From: Burkholderiaceae bacterium
GTDB lineage: Bacteria > Pseudomonadota > Gammaproteobacteria > Burkholderiales > Burkholderiaceae_C
NCBI GenBank assembly: GCA_913776825.1
Contig: CAJYPV010000026.1
Location: 248,001-312,000, forward strand
DNA length: 64,000 nt
Direction: 5' to 3'
Each line of letters opens with the position of its first letter. Positions within the stretch are counted from its first letter, which is position 1. Of this stretch, positions 30,770 to 40,072 are shown piece after piece. The notes under the pieces were generated by a model. That model ran no database searches, was not told where the DNA came from, and saw only the letters and a program-made list of their open reading frames with translations. The position numbers and the translations under genes are program-made.

Positions 30770-32143
30770 TCACTTCTTTTTGGTCGGGCGGGTCCAGCCG
30801 GAAATCACGGTTTGTCGGCCCCGCGCCACGGCCAGCTGGCCGGCCGGGACGTCCTTGGTGATGGTCGAGCCCCCGCCGATGGTGGCGCCATCCCCCAGCG
30901 TGACCGGCGCCACCAGCACGCAGTTGGAGCCGACATGGACGTCCGCGCCGATGGTGGTGCGGTGCTTGTTGGCGCCGTCGTAATTCGCGGTAATCGAGCC
31001 CGCGCCGAAATTCACCCGCTCGCCGACCGTGGCATCGCCCAGATAGGCCAGGTGATTGGCCTTGGCGCCGGCAGCCAGGGTGGCGTTCTTGACCTCGACG
31101 AAGTTGCCGATGTGCACCTGCGCGCCCAACTGGGCGCCCGGCCGCAGGCGAGCGAACGGACCGATCAGAGCGCCTTCGCCGACGCTCACGCCGGCCGCTT
31201 CGCCGTCGATGTGGGTGAATTCATGGATGCGCGCACCGGCCGCGATGCGGGCATTGCGGATCACGCAGTGCGCGCCGATGCGGACCCCGTCGCCCAGCGT
31301 GACCGAGCCTTCGAACACGCAGTTGACGTCGATCTCCACGTCCTGCCCGCAATTCAGCTCGCCGCGGAGGTCGAAACGGGCCGGATCGGCCAGGCGTACG
31401 CCGGCTTCCATCAGCGCATCGGCCTGCTGGCGCTGGAAGCGCCGCTCCAGGTGGGCGAGCTGGGTCGGGCTGTTGACGCCCAGCACTTCGGTTTCATCGG
31501 TCGTGCGCACGGCCACCACCGGCACGCCTTCGGCCACGGCCATGGCGACGATGTCGGTCAGGTAGTACTCGCCCTGGGCATTGCGGTTGTCGAGCTGGCC
31601 GACCCAGCGCTTGAGCGCGTCGGTCGGGGCCGCCATGACGCCGGTGTAGCACTCGCGCAGCGCGCGCTGCTCGGGCGTGGCGTCCTTGTGCTCGACGATG
31701 GCCTTCACCGATTCGCCCTCGCGCACGATGCGGCCATAGCCGGTGGGATCGGCGTAGTCGATGGTCAGCAGCACGAGTTGCCGGCCCGCGCAGGCATCGA
31801 CCATCGCGCGGGTGGTGGGCGTGCTGATGAGCGGGGTATCGCCGCTCAGGATCAGGGTGCTGCCGCCCTCGATCAGCGCGGGCACCGTCTGCTGGATGGC
31901 ATGTCCGGTGCCGAGCTGCGGCATCTGGCGGACGAACCGAAGACCGGGACCGCTGATGGCGGCTTCCACCTGCTCGGCACCATGACCGGTGATCACGATG
32001 CGGGCGTCGGCGTCCAGCGCCGCGGTGCGGGTCAGCACATGCTGCAGCAGCGACCGACCGGCGAGCTTGTGCAGCACCTTGGGCAGGCTGGACTTCATGC
32101 GGGTGCCCTTGCCCGCGGCCATCACGACAATGTTCAGCGACAT
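30770..32143 (-). CDS. glmU: Bifunctional UDP-GlcNAc pyrophosphorylase / GlcN-1-P acetyltransferase
   Basis: 457-residue cytoplasmic enzyme making UDP-N-acetylglucosamine for peptidoglycan and LPS. The N-terminal uridyltransferase domain begins with VVMAAGKGTRMKSSLPKVLH. The C-terminal left-handed beta-helix has hexapeptide repeats and the acetyltransferase site YLGDATVGERVNFGAGSITA. Length is typical. The frame opens at a TTG at 32149; the ATG at 32143 is preferred. Confidence 0.96.
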   Translation of the reverse strand: MSLNIVVMAAGKGTRMKSSLPKVLHKLAGRSLLQHVLTRTAALDADARIVITGHGAEQVEAAISGPGLRFVRQMPQLGTGHAIQQTVPALIEGGSTLILSGDTPLISTPTTRAMVDACAGRQLVLLTIDYADPTGYGRIVREGESVKAIVEHKDATPEQRALRECYTGVMAAPTDALKRWVGQLDNRNAQGEYYLTDIVAMAVAEGVPVVAVRTTDETEVLGVNSPTQLAHLERRFQRQQADALMEAGVRLADPARFDLRGELNCGQDVEIDVNCVFEGSVTLGDGVRIGAHCVIRNARIAAGARIHEFTHIDGEAAGVSVGEGALIGPFARLRPGAQLGAQVHIGNFVEVKNATLAAGAKANHLAYLGDATVGERVNFGAGSITANYDGANKHRTTIGADVHVGSNCVLVAPVTLGDGATIGGGSTITKDVPAGQLAVARGRQTVISGWTRPTKKK

Positions 32144-32253
32144 AGACAAATCGCGGTCCCTGTGGAGAAACCGCGATTATCGATGCGCCGTCGGGGCGGA
32201 CCGCCGTCAAGCGGCCCGCCGCGTCCCCGCGATCCGGGGCCCGCAAACCAAGG

Positions 32254-32964
32254 TTACTTGGCCGGCGGCGTGGCCGGTGCCGTGCCGGGCGTCGCCGGCG
32301 CGGGGGCGAGCGCGCTGCTGGCCGGCGGTGTGCCGCCCAGCTGGACGGTCACGCGATGCGGCTCGGGCCGGGTCTGGGGGAAGTCCACCATCGAGGCCTC
32401 GAACAGCGCGGCCATCAGCGACAGATCGCCCTCGGTCAGGCCGTCGTTGCTGGCGCGCGCTTCGTAGAGCGGCTCATTGGTCTTGCGATCCCGCAGCAGC
32501 AGCGCGACCTCGCGGTCATACCGCCGTTCCATCATCGGATCCATCGGATACGGATAGCCCCAGCGGCTGTAATACGGCCGCCAGGCGGGGCCGTAGCGCC
32601 AATGGAAATAGCTGCCGTTCCAGCGCCACCAGAGGGGGTCGTCCCAGGGCGCGGACGCGCTGCGGGAGATGCGCGCGCCGATCGACACCATCACATCGGC
32701 ATTGCGCGCGTCCGGCGCGGCGGTGAAGCCGGCTTTCTCGAGCGCGACGCGGGCGGCGTCTTCGATCCGGCTCTGGCCATCGCCGTTTTGCTGTTGCGAC
32801 GGCAGCCGCTCGAACGCATAGGTGCCGGGCTGGCGACCGGCGGGCCAGCTGCCGAAGGACTGGGCGTCGGCCGACACGCTGTTGAGCGTGCCGCAAGCGC
32901 TCAGCGCCATCAGTGCTGCGGCGCTCAGGCTGACCATGGCCAGCCGGCGGGTGAGGGTGAACAT
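32254..32964 (-). CDS. DUF4136-type lipoprotein
   Basis: 236 residues. A signal peptide with lipobox ALSACG places it as a lipoprotein. The body has TYAFERLPSQQQ, ARVALEKAGFTAAPDARNAD and a Tyr/Trp-rich segment near WWRWNGSYFHWRYG, as in DUF4136 proteins. Function unknown. A perfect AGGAGG ribosome site 6-7 bp before the ATG at 32964 fixes the start. Confidence 0.8.
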   Translation of the reverse strand: MFTLTRRLAMVSLSAAALMALSACGTLNSVSADAQSFGSWPAGRQPGTYAFERLPSQQQNGDGQSRIEDAARVALEKAGFTAAPDARNADVMVSIGARISRSASAPWDDPLWWRWNGSYFHWRYGPAWRPYYSRWGYPYPMDPMMERRYDREVALLLRDRKTNEPLYEARASNDGLTEGDLSLMAALFEASMVDFPQTRPEPHRVTVQLGGTPPASSALAPAPATPGTAPATPPAK

Positions 32965-33141
32965 ACGGACCTCCTGTTGTCGATGCCGCCAGGGTGGCCG
33001 GTCAGGCCGGACACCCCGCACTGCAGAACAACGATTGTGGCCCGGTCAGGTTGACCTTGTCTGTGAAGCCGGTGTAAGGCCTAGGGAAGCGCGGCAATCA
33101 CCCCCGCGAGGCGTTTTGCGGCGCTTCCCGCAGGTTTCGCT

Positions 33142-33375
33142 TCACTTGCAGGTGAAGCTCTTGGCGTTGACTTCCTTGACCTGGCCCGCGCCGCAGGTGG
33201 CCAGCGCCTGCTCGCTCATCTTCGCGACGTCGGATGCGCTGCTCACCTGCACCGTGGACGGCGGCGCGAACACGCAACCGGTCGCCAGGACGGCGGCGGT
33301 CAGGGCCATCATCAGCGCTGCGGGGCGGGCCATGGTGGTAGTGGTGGCGGTGGCGGTCGGATGATCTTGGGTCAT
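33142..33375 (-). CDS. Small putative lipoprotein
   Basis: 77 residues with a signal peptide and lipobox-like AVLATGC, followed by a short mature part containing two more cysteines (LATCGAGQVKEVNAKSFTCK). The ATG at 33375 has AGGA at suitable distance and removes a 13-residue extension. Function unknown. Confidence 0.6.
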   Translation of the reverse strand: MTQDHPTATATTTTMARPAALMMALTAAVLATGCVFAPPSTVQVSSASDVAKMSEQALATCGAGQVKEVNAKSFTCK

Positions 33376-33538
33376 GGCGGATTCCTGTGCAGCGCACGGT
33401 GGGAGTTGATTCACCGGCGCAGTCTAGGAGGGCCAGGACTTGCGCACGACGCTGCGCAGACGAACTGCCGCGCGGTCAGGACAGCCCGCAAGGGCGCGCG
33501 ACGAAAGGCGGCCGCCGCGCTGTGCGAGCAGTTCCGGC

Positions 33539-34522
33539 TCAGTCCTGCTCGTCGTCCCGCACCAGGCGGATGACCGAGCTGCTGGCGGCGGTGGTGCCGC
33601 AGTTTTCTTCCTCGTCGAAGGCGATGTCGCCGTTCTCGACCGGCGCGCCCGTCGCCTGGATGGTCTGGAACGGGTAGAGGTTGCGGTCCAGCATGTGCGA
33701 GGTGACGATGTTGCCCATCGCGGTGAACATGTTGTCCACACGGCCGGGGAAGCGCTTGTCCCAGTCCTGCAGCATGGCCTTCACCGTGGCGCGCTGCAGA
33801 TTGGGCTGACTGCCGCAGAGGTTGCACGGAATGATCGGGAACTGGCGATGCTCGGCCCAGCGCTCCAGATCGGACTCCTTCACATACGCCAGCGGACGGA
33901 TCACCACGTTCTTGCCATCGTCGCTGACCAGCTTCGGCGGCATGCCCTTCATGCGGCTGCCGAAGAACATGTTGAGCATCAGCGTGGTGACGATGTCATC
34001 GCGGTGATGGCCCAGCGCGATCTTGGTTGCGCCCAGCTCGCCCGCCACCCGGTACAGGATGCCGCGCCGCAGCCGCGAGCACAGCGAGCAGGTGGTTTTG
34101 CCTTCCGGCACCAGCCGCTTGACGATCGAGTAGGTGTCCTGCTCCTCGATGTGGAAATCCACGCCGCGCGACTTCAGGTAGGCCGGCAGCACGTCCTCGG
34201 GGAAGCCGGGCTGCTTCTGGTCGAGGTTGACCGCGACGATGTCGAACTTGATCGGTGCGCGCTCGCGCAGGTTGATGAGGATGTCCAGCAGCGAGTAGCT
34301 GTCCTTGCCGCCGGAAACGCAGACCATCACCTTGTCGCCGTCCTCGATCATGTTGAAGTCGCCGATCGCCTGGCCGACCTGGCGGTGCAGGCGCTTCGAC
34401 AGCTTGTTCATCTCATGCGCCTGCTTCTTCTCGGCGGCCGCGGCCGCATCGGCGTGGGTGGCGGTGGGCGCGGTCGGGCGGTCGGTGGCGCTGTCGAGGG
34501 GCTGGGCGTCGATCATGGTCAT
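33539..34522 (-). CDS. ttcA: tRNA 2-thiocytidine synthetase TtcA
   Basis: 327-residue enzyme that thiolates C32 of certain tRNAs using an ATP pyrophosphatase domain and an iron-sulfur cluster. P-loop [16 protein letters not shown], cluster cysteines in TTCSLCSRL and [13 protein letters not shown]. The second ATG (34516) has GAGG at a better distance (8 bp) and may be the true start. It is followed upstream, across 146 bp, by the oxidoreductase-FolB gene in the same orientation. Confidence 0.94.
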   Translation of the reverse strand: MTMIDAQPLDSATDRPTAPTATHADAAAAAEKKQAHEMNKLSKRLHRQVGQAIGDFNMIEDGDKVMVCVSGGKDSYSLLDILINLRERAPIKFDIVAVNLDQKQPGFPEDVLPAYLKSRGVDFHIEEQDTYSIVKRLVPEGKTTCSLCSRLRRGILYRVAGELGATKIALGHHRDDIVTTLMLNMFFGSRMKGMPPKLVSDDGKNVVIRPLAYVKESDLERWAEHRQFPIIPCNLCGSQPNLQRATVKAMLQDWDKRFPGRVDNMFTAMGNIVTSHMLDRNLYPFQTIQATGAPVENGDIAFDEEENCGTTAASSSVIRLVRDDEQD

Positions 34523-34668
34523 GTCCTCAAATCGGTATCGGGTGGCTGAGCGCGGCGCCGTCGGACGGCGCGGGGCCAGAAGGGTGGATGTCGGGAGCGG
34601 GCGGGGGCCGGCTCAACGCCGCAGCGGCGCGGGTTGGCCGGCCGTGCGCCGGTGAAGGGGTCGCAGGA

Positions 34669-36084
34669 TCACCACTGGCCGCACTCCGCGCTGATGGCGA
34701 CCTGGCAGTCGGGGAAGATTTCCAGCTTGGTGACCTTGATGCGCACGCCCACCACGCCCGGCAGCTTCATCAGCCGGGTGCAGAGCTTGCCGAGCAAGGC
34801 TTCGAGCAGGTCGGTGTGTTCGGCGGTGCACTCGTCGATGATGATCAGGCGCACCCGGCGATAGTCCAGCACATGGCCGATGTCGGCGTCGCGCGAGACG
34901 ATGGTCTGCGCGCCGAGGTTGACCTCCGCATCGACCTGGATCGGCTGCGGTCCTTCGCGCTCGAAGTCGAGCACGCCCAGGTTGGCGCCGAAGCGCAGCC
35001 CGGCAATGTGGATGACCTGCCGATTGTTGCGGCGCAGCGCCGGCGGCGGCTGGGATTCCCGCAGCGGGCGCAGGAAGGCTTCGATCTGTTTGGCGGCGAC
35101 CACGCCGTCGCCGAGCGCGGTCTGCACACAAGGATGCTGCCGGCCGCTGGCATCGCCCGCCACGAACAGGCCGAGCACGCCGAAGCGCGGCTCGTCCCGG
35201 AACGGATGGGACGGCGCGGTCACGCCTGCGCGCTGCAGCGCATCGGCGACCTGCAGCCAGGCCGAAGGTTCCGGCTCATAGCCCAGCAGCACGGCGACAT
35301 GGTCGAAGTGCTCGTCGCCATACGCCTTGGAGCTGACCGTCACGCCCTCTGGCGTCGCGACGACGGCGGTCGGCAGGGTCTGCGCCTGGCGGCGGCGCAG
35401 GCCGGGTCGGTCATCCAGTTGCTGGACGAGATGTGTCTGCGCGCGCCAGTCGGAGCGCGACCACAGCGTCACCTCATGGCCACGGGCTTGCAGGAAGAGG
35501 GCGTTCTCGACCGCGTTGTCGCCGCCGCCGAGCAGCAGCACGCGACCGACCGGCAGCGATTCACGCCGGGCCGTGAGTTCGAGCGCGTCGAGGATGCGGC
35601 CATGCCGATCGGACGCGGGATACAGCGGCGCCGGATGACGTGGCGTCAGGCCGGTGGCCAGCAGCAGCGTGCGCGCATGCAGCGGCTGGCGGCTGGGGGC
35701 GGTATCCGGCGCATCCGGCCCATCCGGCGCATCGGCCAGCGGGTCCAGGGACAACTGCCAGCCGGGCGTGGCGGACCAGTCGAGATGGTGCACCGTCTGA
35801 CCGGTCAGCACCTGCACGCCCGCTTGGCCGCTCACCTGGGCGGCATAGCGGTCACCCAGCGCCGCGAGGCTTTCACCGGGCGCGCCGAGCAGCCAATCCT
35901 GCGCATAGGTCAGCGATTGCAGACTGCCGCAGAGCCGCGGACCGCGTTCGATCAGGGCAACGCTCAAGCCCAGCTGCGCCAGCCAGCTGGCCGCACTGCA
36001 GCCGGCGGGACCGCCGCCCAGGATGGCGGCATCGACCGACAGCGGCGGGGCGTCAGGCGGCAGGCGATTCGGGCGTTGGGACAT
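34669..36084 (-). CDS. FAD-dependent oxidoreductase fused to a dihydroneopterin aldolase (FolB) domain
   Basis: A single 471-residue frame with two domains. Residues 1-345 form a thioredoxin-reductase-like flavoprotein: FAD motif ILGGGPAGCSAASWL, NAD(P)H motif LLLGGGDNAVENALFLQARG and LGLFVAGDASGR; the CxxC of true thioredoxin reductases is missing. Residues 355-471 match FolB: GANLGVLDFEREGPQPIQVD, DIGHVLDYRRVRLII, and the end VTKLEIFPDCQVAI containing the likely catalytic Lys. FolB converts dihydroneopterin to 6-hydroxymethyl-dihydropterin in folate synthesis. No Met codon lies at the seam, so the FolB part cannot be started separately in this frame. ttcA follows downstream. Confidence 0.78.
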   Translation of the reverse strand: MSQRPNRLPPDAPPLSVDAAILGGGPAGCSAASWLAQLGLSVALIERGPRLCGSLQSLTYAQDWLLGAPGESLAALGDRYAAQVSGQAGVQVLTGQTVHHLDWSATPGWQLSLDPLADAPDGPDAPDTAPSRQPLHARTLLLATGLTPRHPAPLYPASDRHGRILDALELTARRESLPVGRVLLLGGGDNAVENALFLQARGHEVTLWSRSDWRAQTHLVQQLDDRPGLRRRQAQTLPTAVVATPEGVTVSSKAYGDEHFDHVAVLLGYEPEPSAWLQVADALQRAGVTAPSHPFRDEPRFGVLGLFVAGDASGRQHPCVQTALGDGVVAAKQIEAFLRPLRESQPPPALRRNNRQVIHIAGLRFGANLGVLDFEREGPQPIQVDAEVNLGAQTIVSRDADIGHVLDYRRVRLIIIDECTAEHTDLLEALLGKLCTRLMKLPGVVGVRIKVTKLEIFPDCQVAISAECGQW

Positions 36085-36474
36085 GGCGTTGGAAAGCGTC
36101 GTCTAAAGGTCGGCGGGGCGTGGCGTGGCAAGCGTGGCGGAAATCGTCAGCGGATCCATCGAGTGGGACCGCGCATCGGCAGCGGCCCCGCGGAATCGGC
36201 GCGCACTGGCGATACACGATCTTGCGGCGAGGCGTCCGGTTTCCCGCCCAACGTTCGATGTCGGCGGGCGTTGAGGCCGACCGTCGAGCCCGTACCGTCC
36301 ATCGTCCGACGTGCCCAGCGCCAACGCCCCGTGCGCCGCCAGCGGCATCACGAGGATGTCGAAAGCCGGTCCACCTCGCGCAGGAAGTCGCGAATTATCG
36401 GGGAAGGCCGCGCCGATTGCCGCCGCAGGGCGGATCAGACCGTGAACCGCTGCGCCGGCGCGGTGGTTTTTCGC
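36085..36474. other. Intergenic region without recognisable gene
   Basis: 390 bp between msrQ and the oxidoreductase-FolB gene, both on the minus strand. An 82-codon minus frame is present but has no recognisable features. It probably holds the promoter of the oxidoreductase-FolB-ttcA genes. Confidence 0.5.
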
Positions 36475-37125
36475 TCAGCCTTTGGCCCGTTTCCAGATCC
36501 GCCAGCCCAGCAGCACCAGCAGGATCGCGCCATAGATCGCGGGCTCGGCGAAGTTGTTCTTGCCGGCGCGCATCCAGATGAAGTGCATCAGCCCGACGAT
36601 CGCGATCAGATAGACCAGCCGGTGCAGCAGTTGCCACCGCTTGGCGCCCAGCGCCTTGATGGCGCGATTGAACGAGGTCGCTGCCAGCGGCACCAGCATC
36701 AGCCAGGCCGCGAAGCCCATCAGGATGAAGGGGCGCTTGACGATGTCGCGGGCGATGTCGGCCAGGTCCAGACCCATGTCGAGCCAGCCATACGCCAGCA
36801 GATGCAGGCTGGCGTAGAAGAAGGCGAACAGGCCCAGCATGCGCCGGAAGCGCGCCAGCGCCGGCTGACCGGTCCACTGGCGCAGCGGCGTCACCGCCAA
36901 GGTGATCCAGAGCAGGCGCAGCGCCCACTCGCCGAGGCCCCGGATCAGCGCCTCCGCTGGATTGGCGCCCAGCGTGTTGGCGAAAGCGCGCCAGACCAGC
37001 CAAGCCAGCGGCGACAGGCACAGCACGAAGAGCACCACCTTCGCGGCCGGATGCAGCAGCGGATGCCGCCGGGCTTTGGGCGCGAAGGCGGCGCGGCTGG
37101 CCGCGGCGGGGGCGGGAGTCGTCAT
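36475..37125 (-). CDS. msrQ: Heme-binding membrane subunit of methionine sulfoxide reductase
   Basis: 216-residue inner-membrane b-type cytochrome that feeds electrons to MsrP. Multiple hydrophobic spans, with heme-ligand region FFYASLHLLAYGWLD and the KRWQLLHRLVYLIAIVGLMH block typical of MsrQ. It lies 10 bp downstream of msrP on the same strand. Confidence 0.93.
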   Translation of the reverse strand: MTTPAPAAASRAAFAPKARRHPLLHPAAKVVLFVLCLSPLAWLVWRAFANTLGANPAEALIRGLGEWALRLLWITLAVTPLRQWTGQPALARFRRMLGLFAFFYASLHLLAYGWLDMGLDLADIARDIVKRPFILMGFAAWLMLVPLAATSFNRAIKALGAKRWQLLHRLVYLIAIVGLMHFIWMRAGKNNFAEPAIYGAILLVLLGWRIWKRAKG

Positions 37126-37135
37126 CGCGGCGCTT

Positions 37136-38119
<984 letters not shown>

Positions 38120-38270
38120 GGGGCGGGCCTTTCGGGAATGCGCGGCGCGGCGCGAAATGTCGATCCCCTTGGTCGCAGATCGAGCCCCGAACCTTACGCT
38201 GACTGCGTCAGGTTTTCATGAGCGCAGCCTTAAAGCCCGCGGATTCACTCCGCTGATCTGCGGATCAGGC

Positions 38271-38626
38271 ATCAAAGGAGCTTCATCCGCCCATTTCAAG
38301 CGAGGGTTGGCTGATCAGCGACCGCCTACCTGCTCGCTCCGGCGCGCTGCCGCGAGGGCATGGGGCCCGTGCTCACCGCACAAACCCCATGCCCTCCCGG
38401 GTCGAACCGGTGTCGGTCGATCACGGTTTGGGGATGGGTTGGGATCGAAGGAGCGCCATTCGCCCGCGTCGATGGGGGTTGGCTGATCGGCGACCGCCTA
38501 CCTGCGCGCTCCGGCGCGCTGCCGCGAGGGCATGAGGCTCGTGCTCGCCGCACAAACCCCACGCCCTCCCGGGTCGAACCGGTGTCGGCCGATCACGGTT
38601 TGGGGGTGGTTTGGGATCGAAGGAGC
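38271..38626 (-). repeat. Two 173-bp tandem repeats with a conserved hairpin, plus a partial third
   Basis: Unit 1 spans 38271-38443 and unit 2 38444-38615, both starting ATC(A/G)AAGGAG; the same word starts again at 38616. Each unit contains a 12-bp inverted repeat (38354-38365 with 38385-38396; 38526-38537 with 38557-38568) around an inner GTGC/GCAC stem. The first is perfect. In the second, two substitutions remain paired as G-U only if the minus strand is transcribed, the direction of both flanking genes. Located in the 539-bp gap between ccsB and msrP. No supported gene lies in the gap. Confidence 0.85.
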
Positions 38627-38658
38627 TGCCCGCCAGTTGCGGACGGGGCGCGGCCGCG

Positions 38659-40071
38659 TCAGAGCGTCCCGTAGGAATGCAGGCCGGAGAGGAACATGTT
38701 CACGCCGAGGAAGGCGAAGGTCGTGACCAGCAGACCGATCAGCGCCCACCAGGCCGACATCACGCCGCGCAGCCCCTTCATCAGGCGCATGTGCAGCCAC
38801 GCGGCGTAGTTGAGCCAGACGATCAGCGCCCAGGTCTCCTTCGGGTCCCAGCTCCAGTAGCCGCCCCAGGCCTCCGCCGCCCAGAAGGCGCCGAGGATGG
38901 TGGCGATGGTGAAGAACGCGAAGCCCAGCGCGATGGCCTTGTACATCAGGTCATCCAGCGTGCCGAGCGCGGGCAGACGCGCCGTCAGCGCACCGCGCAG
39001 CACCACGCTCAGCGCCAGGAACACCGCCAGACCAGCCATCTTGCCGGCCCAGCTGTCCAGACCGGCGACGGTCTCCGGCGGCAGCGACGCGCCGACGCGG
39101 AACGCGACCAGCACCAGCACCAGGCCGACCGGCACGCCGATCAGACCGATCATCAGCGACCGCGTGGACGCCGTTTTCAGCAGCGTGGCCAGTGCCACCA
39201 TCGCGGCCATGGCGAAGCAGCCATAACCGACGAAGTTGGCGGGCACGTGGATCTTCATCCACCAGCTTTGCAGCGCCGGCACCAGCGGCTGGATCTCATG
39301 GGCCTCGCGGGCCACGGTGTACCAAAGCAGGAAGCTCACCGCCGCGCTGACCACCAGCATCACATAGGCGCCCAAGGCACGGGTCTTGAAGCGCTGCTCG
39401 TAATACAGGTACATCAGCGTCGTCAGCCAGGTGAAGAGCACGAACACTTCGTAGAGGTTGCTGACGGGGATGTGGCCGATGTCCGGCGCGATCTGATGGC
39501 TTTCGAACCAGCGCACCATGGTGCCGATCAGCGCCATGCCCACCGCGCCCCAGGCCAGGCGCGAGCCGATGGCTTCCGCCGCGCTGTGGCCGCCGTCGCG
39601 CTTGAACAGGCCGAGTCCGTAGAACAGCGTGCTCATGTAGACCAGCACGCTCATCCACAGGATCGCGCTCTGGCTGGACAGCATGTATTTCAGGAAGAAG
39701 ACCTTGTCCGCCGCGGCGAGGTCGGCACCGAAGCTGTCGGTCTGGCGCAGATAGAGCTGGATGGCGAGCAGGCTGGCCGCGCCGACGATCACGCTCAGCA
39801 GGCGCAGCGGTCGCCAGAACCAGCCCAGCGCCATCAGCGCGGGCGTGGCGCAGAGCAGGATGCCCTTTTCATAGACATCCATCGAGGCGTGATAGCGGCT
39901 GAAGGCGAACCCGGCGCCGAGCAGCACCATCGCCGCGAACAGCCAGTCCGCCGGGCTGCGGCCATGCAGCCAGCCCCGCTTGCCAATGACCAGAGAACGG
40001 GGTGCTTGCAGTTCCGAGGGCGCGCCAGGCGACACGCTCACGGATTCCAGGGCGGGCGTTTGGGTGTTCAT
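38659..40071 (-). CDS. ccsB: Cytochrome c biogenesis protein CcsB (system II, CcsA/ResC type)
   Basis: 470-residue polytopic membrane protein of the heme-handling protein family. The tryptophan-rich heme motif is WGGYWSWDPKETWALIVWL. With ResB it exports heme and attaches it to apocytochromes c. The ATG at 40071 lies 1 bp past the resB stop; the longer open frame from 40242 overlaps resB and is poor sequence. Confidence 0.93.
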   Translation of the reverse strand: MNTQTPALESVSVSPGAPSELQAPRSLVIGKRGWLHGRSPADWLFAAMVLLGAGFAFSRYHASMDVYEKGILLCATPALMALGWFWRPLRLLSVIVGAASLLAIQLYLRQTDSFGADLAAADKVFFLKYMLSSQSAILWMSVLVYMSTLFYGLGLFKRDGGHSAAEAIGSRLAWGAVGMALIGTMVRWFESHQIAPDIGHIPVSNLYEVFVLFTWLTTLMYLYYEQRFKTRALGAYVMLVVSAAVSFLLWYTVAREAHEIQPLVPALQSWWMKIHVPANFVGYGCFAMAAMVALATLLKTASTRSLMIGLIGVPVGLVLVLVAFRVGASLPPETVAGLDSWAGKMAGLAVFLALSVVLRGALTARLPALGTLDDLMYKAIALGFAFFTIATILGAFWAAEAWGGYWSWDPKETWALIVWLNYAAWLHMRLMKGLRGVMSAWWALIGLLVTTFAFLGVNMFLSGLHSYGTL

Positions 40072-40072
40072 C

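Noticed and set aside
34669..35020. Separate folB gene
   Set aside because: No start codon in frame at the domain boundary and the upstream oxidoreductase frame runs straight through, so it is annotated as one fusion gene.
38271..38626. Possible CRISPR array or coding repeat
   Set aside because: The units are 173 bp and contiguous without spacers, and the open frames through them have no protein texture on either strand.
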